From JAJXWB01 sp964634325 (GTDB lineage: Bacteria > Pseudomonadota > Alphaproteobacteria > Rhizobiales > Beijerinckiaceae), in the NCBI GenBank assembly GCA_964634325.1, contig CAZWJF010000009.1:62001-126000 (forward strand): 64,000 nucleotides of DNA. The letters run 5' to 3'. A program made the position numbers and the translations under genes. A model generated the notes under the pieces. That model saw only the letters and a list, made by a program, of their open reading frames with translations. It did not search any database and was not told the origin of the DNA. Positions 19,503-29,811 of this stretch are shown in pieces (the stretch's first letter is position 1; each line of letters begins with the position of its first letter).

Positions 19503-19919
19503 TTGCGTTCAATCGGGGCTCCAGTGCGCCGCGGCAATTCTCATTTGTCGACTGAAATTCTCGTTTGGGCGGAACCGCTTGTCCGCGATCGACTCGTTGC
19601 GTTCTGGGCTGGCGAGACGCGCGAATCGGATGCGACGCGCACGCTGGCGGAACTGCACTGGCGCATGTGGCGATGCGCCCTCTCCAACCTCCCGCACGGC
19701 GCGGCGGCCAGCCGTCGCGAACTGCTTCAACTCGCGGACAAGGCCGGCGTCGCGGCGGGGGCAGTCGCGGAGGGCGACGAGGCGGTGATCGACGAAATCG
19801 CGGAAGTGATCGTTGCGCGCTTCCGCCGCTCCCCCGGAGTCGCGAAGGACTACACCAAGGCGCTGATTATGGCGGCTGCCGGACTTCTCGCGCCGTCTGC
19901 AGTCGCGAAAGCGGCCTGA
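19503..19919 (+). CDS. Small protein of unknown function
   Basis: The frame runs 138 codons from a TTG at 19503; a GTG at 19524 would give 131. I do not recognise the family. The sequence looks helical, with Trp-rich amphipathic parts (LVWAEPLVRDRLVAFW, ELHWRMWRC) and a C-terminal hydrophobic stretch LIMAAAGLLAPSAVA. No signal peptide or membrane anchor is clear. The region upstream has two perfect inverted repeats, suggesting a regulated promoter. Codon use and GC resemble the neighbours. It is probably real but unproven. Confidence 0.6.
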   Translation: MRSIGAPVRRGNSHLSTEILVWAEPLVRDRLVAFWAGETRESDATRTLAELHWRMWRCALSNLPHGAAASRRELLQLADKAGVAAGAVAEGDEAVIDEIAEVIVARFRRSPGVAKDYTKALIMAAAGLLAPSAVAKAA

Positions 19920-19965
19920 TCTTTCGACCAGGCCGCGCCTTCCAGTTTGATGATTGACCTGGGCC

Positions 19966-20424
19966 TCAGCGGCCGCTGAGTTCCGCCGGCGTCGGCAGAC
20001 GACCTTGCGGCGTCAGCTTGTCGATCACGCCGGGCAGCGCCTGCGCGAGGCCGTTCAAGAGATCCTGTTCGCTGACGCCCGCCTGACGAGCGAGATCGCT
20101 GATCGTCGTCTGGCCCAGCGTCGACCCGAGCTGGCCCGGATTGATCGGCTGGTTGGGTCCCGAGCCGATCCAGGAGCCGATCGTTCCGCCCTGACCCGCG
20201 CGCTCGAATTTCGAGACGAGATCGCCGAGGCCGCCAAGCAGGCCGCCGCCGTCGCCGCCGAGCGGCGGCAGGGACGGGGAGGGCGCCGGCGCAGGAGCGG
20301 GCTCCGGTTCGGACTTCTTGGTCAGCATGTTCTTGAGCAGCAGCGCGCCGATGGCGATCATGATGGGCTTGGCCAGGCTGCCGCCGGGAACCGCGTCCTG
20401 CACTGCGTCGTCGAAGAAACCCAT
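19966..20424 (-). CDS. YidB/DUF937-family protein
   Basis: A 152-residue protein starting MGFFDDAVQDAVPGG, with a hydrophobic helix (AKPIMIAIGALLLKNML), an acidic and Pro/Ala repeat linker (EPEPAPAPAPSPS) and a C-terminal YidB-like domain containing GGTIGSWIGSGPNQPI and VSEQDLLNGLAQALPGVID. Function in the family is unknown; the short motif GSWIG-G-NQ is its hallmark. A CTCTCC (complement GGAGAG) ribosome site precedes the ATG. Confidence 0.85.
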   Translation of the reverse strand: MGFFDDAVQDAVPGGSLAKPIMIAIGALLLKNMLTKKSEPEPAPAPAPSPSLPPLGGDGGGLLGGLGDLVSKFERAGQGGTIGSWIGSGPNQPINPGQLGSTLGQTTISDLARQAGVSEQDLLNGLAQALPGVIDKLTPQGRLPTPAELSGR

Positions 20425-20639
20425 ATTGCTCTCCCTTGGTCTGGCGGGCGCGGTCGACCGCGAGCCGCCGACGATAGCCAATCCCCCAAACAATTCGATG
20501 CGGCGGGCCGCGACGAATGCGGTCAATGTCGTGCCGCTCCGCGACATGCGCAAGACCTGCGTCACTTGCCTTTTACGAAAAGCTTCTGGAACATCCGCGC
20601 GGCCGACGCGTTTGGCGAAGGTCCTGTTGGAGAAGTCCC

Positions 20640-20891
20640 ATGTCAGTCGTCGCCTGGATCATTCTCGGACTCATCGCCGGCTTTGTCGGCTCGAAGATCG
20701 TCAACAAGAGCGGGCAGGGTTTCTTGCTCGATGTCGCGCTCGGCGTGATCGGCGCTGTCGTCGGCGGATTCATTTTCAATTTCTTCGGCGCAGCCGGCGT
20801 CACCGGCCTCAACATCTACAGCCTGATCGTCGCGGTCGTCGGTTCGGTCGTCGTGCTGTGGCTTTATCACACGGTCGCGGGCAGGGGCTGA
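20640..20891 (+). CDS. GlsB/YeaQ/YmgE-family small membrane protein
   Basis: An 83-residue protein of three hydrophobic helices: VVAWIILGLIAGFVGSKIV, DVALGVIGAVVGGFIFNFF and YSLIVAVVGSVVVLWLY. The Gly-rich pattern is typical of this stress-associated family (transglycosylase-associated, despite the name not an enzyme). The ATG follows GGAGAAG. Confidence 0.85.
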   Translation: MSVVAWIILGLIAGFVGSKIVNKSGQGFLLDVALGVIGAVVGGFIFNFFGAAGVTGLNIYSLIVAVVGSVVVLWLYHTVAGRG

Positions 20892-20901
20892 CGCGAAGGC
20901 T

Positions 20902-22086
20902 TCAGGTTCGTCGCGCAGCGGGTGCGAGGAACAGCGCGGCGAACCCCACGAGATTCAACGCCGCCATCGCGATGAGCCCCATCGCGCCCAGCGCGTCGAA
21001 CAACAATCCGAGCGCGACAGGCGCGATCGCCGCCGCGATGCGCGCCGGCGCCGACAAGATTCCGATGCGCCGGCCGTAGCCGGCCGGGCCGAACAGTGCG
21101 AGCGGCAGCGCGCCGCGCGCGATCGTCAGAATTCCGTTGCCGACGCCGTAGAGCGCCGTGAACGGATAGGCGAGCGCCGGACCGCCGATCAGCATGGCTC
21201 CGGCGCCGATCGGCAGAAACAAGGTCGCGAGCCGCGCCGACAGAAGCGGATTATAGCGGCTCAGCCAGCCCATCTCGGCGAGGCGGCCGGCGACCTGCGC
21301 CGGGCCAATCAGCGCGGAGGCCGCAATTGCGGCGGTCTGCGACGCGCCGAACTGCACGAGCAGGCGCGGCATCAGCGCCGACAGGCCGGAGCTGACGATG
21401 GCGGTCGCCGTAAACATCAGCCCGACCGCGATCATCGCGCGCCGTTCGGCGGCCGGCGAAAGCGCTGACGCCCGCTCCTCCGCGCCATGCGGCGTCGCGG
21501 AACGCTCGGGCAGGGGGCCAGGCGCAGGCAACGTGAGATTGAGCGGCAGCGCGACGAGGAGATTGGCGGCGACCCAGAAGAAGCAGACGCCGCGCCAGCC
21601 GAAATGCGCCTCGAGCCAGGCCATCAGCGGCCACGACACCGTGCTCGTGAAGCCCGCGATCAGCGTGACGCCGGAAATCGAATTGCGCGCCGAGGTTCCA
21701 TAGAGGCGCGTCAGCGCCGCGAAGGCGGTCTCGTAATAGCCGAGCCCCATGCCCAGCCCCATGATCAGCCACGCGGCGGCCATGGCGAGCGGCCCGTGCG
21801 CCGAGCCGAGGAGAGCGAGGCCGGCCGCAAACGCGATATTGGCGGCGACCAGCGCCTGACGGGCGCCTCCGTTGTCGACGAAACGTCCGACCGCGGGCCC
21901 GATGAAACTGGAAACCACCAGCGCCGCCGACAGGCCGGCGAACGTCCAGCTCGGCGCCAGGCCGAGGTCGCGCCCGATCGGCGCGGCGAGAATCGCCGGC
22001 AGATAATAGGTGCCGCCGTAGCCGACGAGCTGAGCGAAGCCGACCGGCGCGACGACGCGCAAGCGCGAAGGCGCGGCCGCTGTCAT
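20902..22086 (-). CDS. Major facilitator superfamily transporter
   Basis: A 394-residue polytopic protein with about 12 hydrophobic helices and two homologous halves separated near residue 205 by a charged loop (PLPERSATPHGAEERAS). The A-motif-like loop GRFVDNGGARQ sits between helices 2 and 3. The substrate cannot be inferred; no metabolic partner is nearby. It converges on the GlsB-like gene 11 bp away. Confidence 0.85.
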   Translation of the reverse strand: MTAAAPSRLRVVAPVGFAQLVGYGGTYYLPAILAAPIGRDLGLAPSWTFAGLSAALVVSSFIGPAVGRFVDNGGARQALVAANIAFAAGLALLGSAHGPLAMAAAWLIMGLGMGLGYYETAFAALTRLYGTSARNSISGVTLIAGFTSTVSWPLMAWLEAHFGWRGVCFFWVAANLLVALPLNLTLPAPGPLPERSATPHGAEERASALSPAAERRAMIAVGLMFTATAIVSSGLSALMPRLLVQFGASQTAAIAASALIGPAQVAGRLAEMGWLSRYNPLLSARLATLFLPIGAGAMLIGGPALAYPFTALYGVGNGILTIARGALPLALFGPAGYGRRIGILSAPARIAAAIAPVALGLLFDALGAMGLIAMAALNLVGFAALFLAPAARRT

Positions 22087-22188
22087 GCGGCCGCGCTTCT
22101 GCGACGGATATGCTGTCTTGGCCCGGCCATCTGCGCTCCGATGCGGTCGGTCATGATCGCATCGGGCGGGCGGCTTGTGGAGGCCGCG

Positions 22189-23688
<1,500 letters not shown>

Positions 23689-23733
23689 GGTCCTCTCCTC
23701 TTGCGGCGGTCTTTATCGTTCACGATTTTTCGC

Positions 23734-23750
23734 ATATCAATCGGCGATAT
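23734..23750. promoter_or_regulatory. Putative LysR-type binding site between mmsA and its divergent regulator
   Basis: An inverted repeat ATATC-N7-GATAT (23734-23738 and 23746-23750) in the 89-bp divergent region, in the size range of LTTR T-N11-A boxes. It lies 28 bp before the regulator ATG and 46 bp from the mmsA start. Confidence 0.5.
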
Positions 23751-23777
23751 CGCGCAACCGCTGTGCAGATTTTCTCT

Positions 23778-24659
23778 ATGCTCGACTGGGACAACGCCCG
23801 CATCTTCCTCGCTGTCGCCCGTACTGGACAGATGCTCGGCGCGGCCCGCAAGCTCGGTCTCGATCATGCGACGGTGAGCCGCAGAATCGCAACTCTGGAG
23901 AGCGCTCTGGGCGTGAAACTGATCGAGCGGCGCACCAACGGCTGCGCCTTGACTGCGACCGGCGAACTTTTTCTCGCGAGCGCCGAAAAGATCGAAACCG
24001 AGATGCTGCGCGCGCAGGCGGCGATCTCCGGCGCGGACGTCGCCGTATCCGGCAACGTGCGCGTCGGCGCGCCCGACGGCTTCGGCACCTTCGTGCTGGC
24101 GCGCCATCTCTCCGCGCTGATGGACGAACATCCCGGCCTCAACGTCCAGCTCGTGCCGCTGCCGCGCGCTTTCTCCCTCGCCAAGCGCGAGGCCGATATC
24201 GCCGTGACCATCGATCGGCCGGTCGAGGGCCGGCTCACAGTCAAGAAGCTGACCGACTATTCGTTGAGCCTGTATGCATCCAGAAGCTTCCTGAAGGAGC
24301 GCCCGGAACTGGCGAAGGGCGACCTTCAGGGCGTCCGCGTCGTCGCCTATGTGCCGGACCTCATCTTCTCGCCCGCGCTCGACTACCTCGGCGAATTCGG
24401 GCTCGCCGAAAATCCGAAATTCGAATGTGCGGGCATGCTGGGCCAGATCGAGGCGGTTCGGGCGGGCGCAGGCGTGGGCGCGCTGCACGATTACGCGGTG
24501 CGCGGCTATCCCGACCTCGTGCGCGTCATGCCGGAGAAGCGCGTGACCCGCACCTATTGGATCGTGACCCACGACGACGTGCGCGATCTGGCGCGCGTGC
24601 GGCTTGTTCACGATTTCATGGGCGAATTGACGCATCGTCTCGCCCGCGAGTTCATCTGA
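23778..24659 (+). CDS. LysR-family transcriptional regulator
   Basis: A 293-residue LTTR. The N-terminal helix-turn-helix is LDWDNARIFLAVARTGQM, with MLGAARKLGLDHATVSRRIATLESALG as the DNA-contact region, followed by a dimer helix and a periplasmic-binding-like effector domain. ATG 23778 is preferred to GTG 23763 because WDNARIFLAVA is where family members begin. Divergence from mmsA suggests that it controls that gene in response to a branched-chain or inositol-derived metabolite. Confidence 0.9.
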   Translation: MLDWDNARIFLAVARTGQMLGAARKLGLDHATVSRRIATLESALGVKLIERRTNGCALTATGELFLASAEKIETEMLRAQAAISGADVAVSGNVRVGAPDGFGTFVLARHLSALMDEHPGLNVQLVPLPRAFSLAKREADIAVTIDRPVEGRLTVKKLTDYSLSLYASRSFLKERPELAKGDLQGVRVVAYVPDLIFSPALDYLGEFGLAENPKFECAGMLGQIEAVRAGAGVGALHDYAVRGYPDLVRVMPEKRVTRTYWIVTHDDVRDLARVRLVHDFMGELTHRLAREFI

Positions 24660-24693
24660 TAAGGTACGGCCGCGAGGCCCGCAGGAGCGCCGA

Positions 24694-25647
24694 ATGACGT
24701 CAAAACTCGACCAGCTGAAGACCATGACCACAGTCGTCGCCGACACCGGCGACATGGATTCGATCCGCGCTTTCGGCGCGACCGATTGCACGACCAATCC
24801 GACCCTGATCCTCAAGGCGGCCTCCATGCCGCAATACAAGCATCTGGTCGACGAGGCGATCGTCTGGGCGAGAAGCCATCACGCTGTTTCGAGCCGCGTC
24901 ACCGATCGCCTCGCGGTCAACTTCGGCGCCGAACTCGCCAAGATTGTGCCGGGTCGCGTGTCGACGGAAGTCGACGCCGATCTCTCCTTCGACACCCAGG
25001 CGATGGTCGCCAAGGCGCGCGCCCTGATCGAGGATTATCAGGCGCGCGGCGTCGGCCGCGAGCGCATCCTCATCAAGCTCGCATCCACCTGGGAGGGCAT
25101 ACAGGCCGCGCGCGCCTTGCAGCAGGAAGGCATCGACTGCAACCTCACGCTGCTGTTCTCGCTCGCGCAGGCCTCGGCGGCCGCCGACGCCGGCGCCTAT
25201 CTGATCTCGCCCTTCGTCGGCCGCATCCTCGATTGGTACAAGGCGGCGACGGGCAAGGATTACACGAGCGAGACCGATCCGGGCGTGCTGTCGGTGCGCC
25301 AGATCTACGCCTATTACAAGACGCACGGTTTGAAGACAGTCGTCATGGGCGCGTCCTTCCGCAACGCGGGCGAGATCGAGGCTCTGGCCGGTTGCGACCG
25401 CCTGACCATCTCGCCGCAATTGCTCGACGAATTGTCGAAGGACAATGGCAGGCTCGAACGCAGGCTGTCCGTCGACGCGCCCGGCGCGGCGCCGGCGCGG
25501 ATGAATCTCGACGAAAAGACCTTCCGCTGGCTCCTCAACGAAGACAGGATGGCGACCGAGAAACTGTCCGACGGCATTCGTCTCTTCGCCAAAGATCTGC
25601 TCGCGCTGCGCGAAATGGTCTCGAAGAAACTGGAAGAGGCGGCGTAG
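24694..25647 (+). CDS. tal: Transaldolase
   Basis: A 317-residue class-I transaldolase of the long TalB type. The Schiff-base lysine is Lys128 (RILIKLAST), with the signature TTNPTLI near residues 33-39 and the segment CNLTLLFSLAQA. It exchanges three-carbon units in the non-oxidative pentose phosphate pathway. It begins 35 bp after the LysR gene, possibly co-transcribed but with no functional link visible. Confidence 0.95.
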   Translation: MTSKLDQLKTMTTVVADTGDMDSIRAFGATDCTTNPTLILKAASMPQYKHLVDEAIVWARSHHAVSSRVTDRLAVNFGAELAKIVPGRVSTEVDADLSFDTQAMVAKARALIEDYQARGVGRERILIKLASTWEGIQAARALQQEGIDCNLTLLFSLAQASAAADAGAYLISPFVGRILDWYKAATGKDYTSETDPGVLSVRQIYAYYKTHGLKTVVMGASFRNAGEIEALAGCDRLTISPQLLDELSKDNGRLERRLSVDAPGAAPARMNLDEKTFRWLLNEDRMATEKLSDGIRLFAKDLLALREMVSKKLEEAA

Positions 25648-25660
25648 GTTTGACGCTGCC

Positions 25661-25689
25661 GTCATGGCCGGCCTTGCGCCGGCCATGAC
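25661..25689. repeat. Intergenic palindromic repeat, GTCATGGCCGGC type
   Basis: A perfect 12-bp inverted repeat GTCATGGCCGGC/GCCGGCCATGAC (25661-25672 and 25678-25689) with a 5-nt loop, directly after the transaldolase stop. It resembles short dispersed palindromes common in Hyphomicrobiales genomes and may also stop transcription. A relative with GTCATCCCGG arms is at 29812. Confidence 0.75.
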
Positions 25690-25717
25690 GTAGAAAACGA
25701 AATACGGGAGGAAACCA

Positions 25718-26092
25718 ATGTCGACCGACAAGGCCGCGATCGAACAAGCCGTGCAGACCTATTTCGACGGCCTCTACGAAGGCGACGCCGACAAGCTCGC
25801 CTCCGTCTTCCATCCCACCAGCGAACTCACCTTCGCGCAGGAGGGCAAACTCGTCGTCTGGACGCGCGACCAATGGCTCGACAACGTCCGCAAGCGCGAG
25901 AGCGCCAAGTCGAAGGGCTCCGCGCGCGACGACGCGATTCTGTCGTTCGACCAGTCGGGCCCGGACACGGCCTTCGTGAAGGTGAAGTGCCAGCTGCCGC
26001 CGCTCCATTTCACCGACTATCTGGCGTTCGTGAAGGCTGATGGCGCCTGGAAGGTCGCGCAGAAGATTTTCGCGACAGTCGTGAAGAAGTGA
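25718..26092 (+). CDS. NTF2-like (putative lumazine-binding fold) protein
   Basis: A 124-residue protein of the SnoaL/NTF2 fold, closest in layout to the putative lumazine-binding family: N-terminal helix AIEQAVQTYFDGLYEGDADKLASVFHP, then an antiparallel sheet ending FTDYLAFVKADGAWKVAQKIF. No enzyme function can be assigned. It is preceded by GGGAGGA and lies 16 bp from the convergent TPP-enzyme stop. Confidence 0.75.
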   Translation: MSTDKAAIEQAVQTYFDGLYEGDADKLASVFHPTSELTFAQEGKLVVWTRDQWLDNVRKRESAKSKGSARDDAILSFDQSGPDTAFVKVKCQLPPLHFTDYLAFVKADGAWKVAQKIFATVVKK

Positions 26093-26108
26093 CGGCAAGC
26101 GAGCTGCT

Positions 26109-27788
26109 TCACCTCTTCGCCAGCGCCGCCTCGCGGATCTTCGTCAGCGTCGTCGCGGGCGTGATTGCGTCGGGGTCGATCTTCACATGGATGATCGACG
26201 GCTTTCCGCTCGCCACGCAACGCTCGAAGGCCGGCATGAAATCGTCCGTCTTGTCCACGAACTCGCCATGGCCGCCGAAGGCGCGCGCGTAATCCGCAAA
26301 GTTCGGATTCTTCAGCACGGTGCCGCTGATGCGGCCGGGATATTCGCGTTCCTGATGCATGCGGATCGTGCCGTACATGCCGTTGTCGACAACGACGAAC
26401 ACGATCGGCAGATCGTATTGCACGGCGGTCGCGAATTCCTGTCCGTTCATCAGGAAACAGCCGTCGCCGGCGAAACTGACGACGGTCTTGCCCGGAAAGG
26501 CGCGCTTTGCGCCGACCGCCGCCGGCACGCCATAGCCCATCGAGCCGGAGGTGGTCGCAAGTTGCGAGCCGAATTTCGGAATGCGCAGGAAGCGTCCGAC
26601 GAATGTGTTGTAATTGCCAGCGCCGGACGTGACGATGAAATCGTCGCCGAGCTTCGCGCGCAACTGGGTCAGCGCCTGCCCGAACTGCATCGCGCCGGGG
26701 ATCGGCGGCGCCTGTTCCGTCCAGGCGACATAATCGGCATGCGCGGTTTCCGCCGCGCGCGCCCAGGCGAGCGCATTGGGCGGCTGCACGCTTTCGAGCT
26801 GTGCGCAAAACGCTTGCGGCGTCGCGTTGATCGCCAATGTCGGATGATAGACGCGTCCGAGTTCATTGGCGTCGGAATGCACATGCACGAACGTCTGGCG
26901 CGGCGTCGGTATGTCGAACAGCGTGTAGCTCTGCGACGGCATTTCCGCCATGCGGCCGCCGACCAGCAGAACGAGATCGGCGTCCGTGATGCGCGCCAGC
27001 AGTTTCGGATTGGGACCTATGCCAATCTCGCCGGCGAAGTTCTTGTGGCCGTTCGGAAACAGCATCGCGCGTCGAAAGGATGTCGCAACCGGTAGGTCGA
27101 AACGTTCCGCGAAGCGTACGAAACTGTCGACCGCTTTCGCGCTCCATCCGGAGCCGCCGAGAATGGCGATCGGCGATTTCGCCGCCCACAAGAGCTTCTG
27201 CAACTCCGCCATCTGCGTGAGGCCGGGCCAGGTCGGCGCGGGTTCGACCCGCACGCTGTCGGTCGCCTGCGCGGTCTCGACCAGCATGTCCTCGGGCAGC
27301 GCGATCACGACCGGTCCGGGCCGGCCCTGCATGGCGACGTGAAACGCGCGCGAGACGAGTTCGGGAATGCGCGCGGGATCGTCGATCTCGCACACCCATT
27401 TCGCGGTCGAGCCGAAGAAGGCCTTGAAATCCATCTCCTGAAACGCGCCGCGCTGGCGCATCGAGCGCTCGATCTGCCCGACGAACAGAATGAGCGGCGT
27501 CGAATCGTGTTCCGCGATGTGGATGGCGTGGGCGGCGTTGGTCGCGCCCGGCCCGCGTGTCACGAAGGCGACGCCGGGCCGCCCGGTCAGCCGCGCGGTC
27601 GCTTCGGCCGCCAACGCCGCGCCGGTCTCCTGACGGCACACGGTGATCTCGACGGATGAATCATGCAGCGCGTCGAGCACGGCGAGATAGGACTCGCCGG
27701 GCACGCAGAACACGTGTTTGACGCCCTGGATCGCGAGCTGATCGACGAGGATTTGCCCGCCGGTGCGGAGGTTGGATTGCGGCTTCAT
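26109..27788 (-). CDS. Thiamine-diphosphate-dependent enzyme, acetolactate-synthase-like
   Basis: A 559-residue protein with the three ThDP-enzyme domains. The cofactor-activating Glu54 is in CRQETGAALAAEA, a central domain (SPIAILGGSGWSAKAV) follows, and the PP domain has GDG at 441-443 with Asn469 (FVVVDN) to bind Mg-ThDP. It has no adjacent small subunit and differs from biosynthetic IlvB/IlvI, so it may be a 2-oxoacid decarboxylase or carboligase. Its start overlaps the CoA-transferase stop (ATGA at 27785-27788), and GcdH lies beyond, so a role in glutarate or 2-oxoadipate breakdown is plausible. The reaction is not shown by sequence. Confidence 0.8.
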   Translation of the reverse strand: MKPQSNLRTGGQILVDQLAIQGVKHVFCVPGESYLAVLDALHDSSVEITVCRQETGAALAAEATARLTGRPGVAFVTRGPGATNAAHAIHIAEHDSTPLILFVGQIERSMRQRGAFQEMDFKAFFGSTAKWVCEIDDPARIPELVSRAFHVAMQGRPGPVVIALPEDMLVETAQATDSVRVEPAPTWPGLTQMAELQKLLWAAKSPIAILGGSGWSAKAVDSFVRFAERFDLPVATSFRRAMLFPNGHKNFAGEIGIGPNPKLLARITDADLVLLVGGRMAEMPSQSYTLFDIPTPRQTFVHVHSDANELGRVYHPTLAINATPQAFCAQLESVQPPNALAWARAAETAHADYVAWTEQAPPIPGAMQFGQALTQLRAKLGDDFIVTSGAGNYNTFVGRFLRIPKFGSQLATTSGSMGYGVPAAVGAKRAFPGKTVVSFAGDGCFLMNGQEFATAVQYDLPIVFVVVDNGMYGTIRMHQEREYPGRISGTVLKNPNFADYARAFGGHGEFVDKTDDFMPAFERCVASGKPSIIHVKIDPDAITPATTLTKIREAALAKR

Positions 27789-28966
27789 TTGCCCCCGCCC
27801 CAGCGCGGGTCCGCCAGCACTTCCGCCGTGTGCTCGCCCAGCGCCGGCGCGTGACGCGGCGCGGCGGCGGGCTTGCCGTCGATCATGATCGCCGAGCGCA
27901 CGCCCGGCGTCGAACCGCCCTTGGCCTTCGGATTGGGCCGATCGATCCGCATGCCGCGATGGATGACCTGAGGATCGGCGAAGACATCCGGGATCGTGTT
28001 GATCGGCCCCGCCGGCACGCCGATCGCGTCGAGCTTCGGCAGCAGTTCCGCGCGCGTGAACCTGGACGTCAGCGCGTTCAGCTTCTCGTCCATCGCCTTG
28101 CGGTTGATGGCGCGGTCGGGCATCAGCGCGAAGCGCGGATCGTCGGCCATCTCGGGCGCGCCGAGCGCGGTCACGAGTTTCTTGAACTGGCCGTTATTGG
28201 CGGTGGCGATGATGATGTCGCCGTCCGCGACCTTGTAGACATCGTAAGGCGTCACGTTGGGATGGGCGTTGCCCATGCGCTTGCCGGCGGCCCCGCCGAC
28301 GAAATAGTTGAGCGCCTGGAAGCCGAGCACGGCGGTCACGCTGTCGATCAGCGCGCAGTCGATATAGGCGCCCTCGCCGGTCTTCTCGCGGCGAATGATC
28401 GCGGCCTGAATGGCGTTGGCCGCATACATGCCCGTGAAGATGTCGACGATGGAAATGCCGACCTTGGTCGGCGGCCCGTCGGGCTGGCCGGTCACGTGCA
28501 TGATGCCGCCCATGCCTTGCAGCAGGAAGTCGTAGCCCGCGCGCGGCGCATAGGGCCCGGTCTGGCCGAAGCCGGTGATCGAGCAATAGATCACGTCGGG
28601 CTTCACCTTTTTCAGCCCCTCGTAGTCGAGCCCGAACTTCTTCAGGCCGCCGACCTTGAAATTCTCGATCACGACGTCGGCGTTGGCGGCGAGACGGCGC
28701 ACCAGCGCGCGCCCTTCTTCCGTGTCGAAGTCCGCCTCGATGCAGCGCTTGCCGCGATTGCATCCGTAGAAATAGGCGGCGCCCAGCTTCTCGCCGTTCT
28801 CGCTCTCCACGAAGGGCGGTCCCCACTGCCGAGTGTCGTCGCCCTCGCGCGCGCGCTCGACCTTGACGACGTCGGCGCCGAGATCGGCGAGCAATTGCCC
28901 GGCCCACGGGCCGGCGAGAATGCGGGCGAGTTCGAGAACGCGAATGCCGGCGAGAGGTTCGGTCAT
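27785..28966 (-). CDS. CaiB/BaiF CoA-transferase, probable succinyl-CoA:glutarate type
   Basis: A 393-residue class III CoA-transferase. Typical segments are ARILAGPWAGQLLADLGADVVKVE, the catalytic Asp146 in AGYDFLLQGMGG, and TPYDVYKVADGDIIIA. Together with glutaryl-CoA dehydrogenase about 0.9 kb away on the same strand this fits the succinyl-CoA:glutarate CoA-transferase step, but the SOD gene lies between the two and no direct evidence for substrate is present. It is translationally coupled to the TPP enzyme. Confidence 0.85.
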   Translation of the reverse strand: MTEPLAGIRVLELARILAGPWAGQLLADLGADVVKVERAREGDDTRQWGPPFVESENGEKLGAAYFYGCNRGKRCIEADFDTEEGRALVRRLAANADVVIENFKVGGLKKFGLDYEGLKKVKPDVIYCSITGFGQTGPYAPRAGYDFLLQGMGGIMHVTGQPDGPPTKVGISIVDIFTGMYAANAIQAAIIRREKTGEGAYIDCALIDSVTAVLGFQALNYFVGGAAGKRMGNAHPNVTPYDVYKVADGDIIIATANNGQFKKLVTALGAPEMADDPRFALMPDRAINRKAMDEKLNALTSRFTRAELLPKLDAIGVPAGPINTIPDVFADPQVIHRGMRIDRPNPKAKGGSTPGVRSAIMIDGKPAAAPRHAPALGEHTAEVLADPRWGGGK

Positions 28967-29098
28967 GTCCTTGGGGCGCCTTTTGGCTTTGTTCGGGGCG
29001 GGCAGGATAACGCAAAAGTCATTTGCGATAACACCCGCCCCGATGATCCAGTCTGCGCATGGCTCGTATGAAGCCGGCGGGATTCAGGGGAGAGAGAC

Positions 29099-29803
29099 AT
29101 GAACAGACGCGACAGCCTGAAATTTCTGACCGGCGCGGCCTCTCTCGCGGTTTTTGCGCCGGCGCGAGCCTTCGCGCAGGGCGCAGCGCCGGCCGGGCCG
29201 TTCGCGCTTCCGCCGCTCGGCTATTCGAACGACGCGCTCGAGCCGCATATCGACGCGACGACCATGATGATCCATCACGACAAGCATCACGCGGCCTACG
29301 TGGCGAACGCCAACGCGCTCGCCGGCAAATGGCCGGAGCTGGCGACCACGCCGATCGAGACGGTTCTGGCCGATCTCTCCAAGGTTCCGGAAGCGGTGCG
29401 CGCTGGCGTGCGCAACAACGTCGGCGGCCACTGGAACCACACGTTCTTCTGGGAGCTGATGACGCCCGGCGGCGCCAAGGCGCCCGTCGGCGATCTGAAA
29501 GGCGCCATCGACGCGATGGGCGGCTTGGCCGGCGTCAGCGACAAGGTCAACGCCGCCGGCATGTCGCGCTTCGGCTCGGGCTGGGCGTGGCTCGTCGTGA
29601 AGGACAAGAAGCTCGACGTGATCTCCACCGCCAATCAGGACACGCCGCTCGAACTCGGCGCAAAGCCGATCCTCGGCGTCGATGTCTGGGAGCACGCCTA
29701 TTATCTCAAGTACCAGAACCGCCGCGCCGATTATCTCAAGGGCTGGTGGAACACGGTGAACTGGGACCGGGCCGGCGCGAACTTCAAAAAGGCGGCGGGA
29801 TAA
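29099..29803 (+). CDS. Exported superoxide dismutase, Mn-type, with Tat-like signal
   Basis: A 234-residue Fe/Mn-family SOD. The N-terminus MNRRDSLKFLTGAASLAVFAPARAFAQ resembles a twin-arginine signal, so export is likely. Metal ligands are His59, His114, Asp195 and His199. Residue pattern NNVGGHWNH and Gln180 (ANQD) match Mn-SOD and not Fe-SOD, so manganese or cambialistic use is predicted. It dismutates superoxide in the periplasm. It lies on the opposite strand between the CoA-transferase and GcdH, and this placement has no obvious operon meaning. Confidence 0.92.
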   Translation: MNRRDSLKFLTGAASLAVFAPARAFAQGAAPAGPFALPPLGYSNDALEPHIDATTMMIHHDKHHAAYVANANALAGKWPELATTPIETVLADLSKVPEAVRAGVRNNVGGHWNHTFFWELMTPGGAKAPVGDLKGAIDAMGGLAGVSDKVNAAGMSRFGSGWAWLVVKDKKLDVISTANQDTPLELGAKPILGVDVWEHAYYLKYQNRRADYLKGWWNTVNWDRAGANFKKAAG

Positions 29804-29811
29804 AGTCCTTG

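Noticed and set aside
25661..25689. CRISPR repeat
   Set aside because: It is a single palindrome with no second copy at regular spacing and no cas genes.
26109..27788. Biosynthetic acetolactate synthase (ilvB/ilvI)
   Set aside because: No small regulatory subunit gene follows, and the genetic neighbour is a CoA-transferase; a biosynthetic role is not supported.
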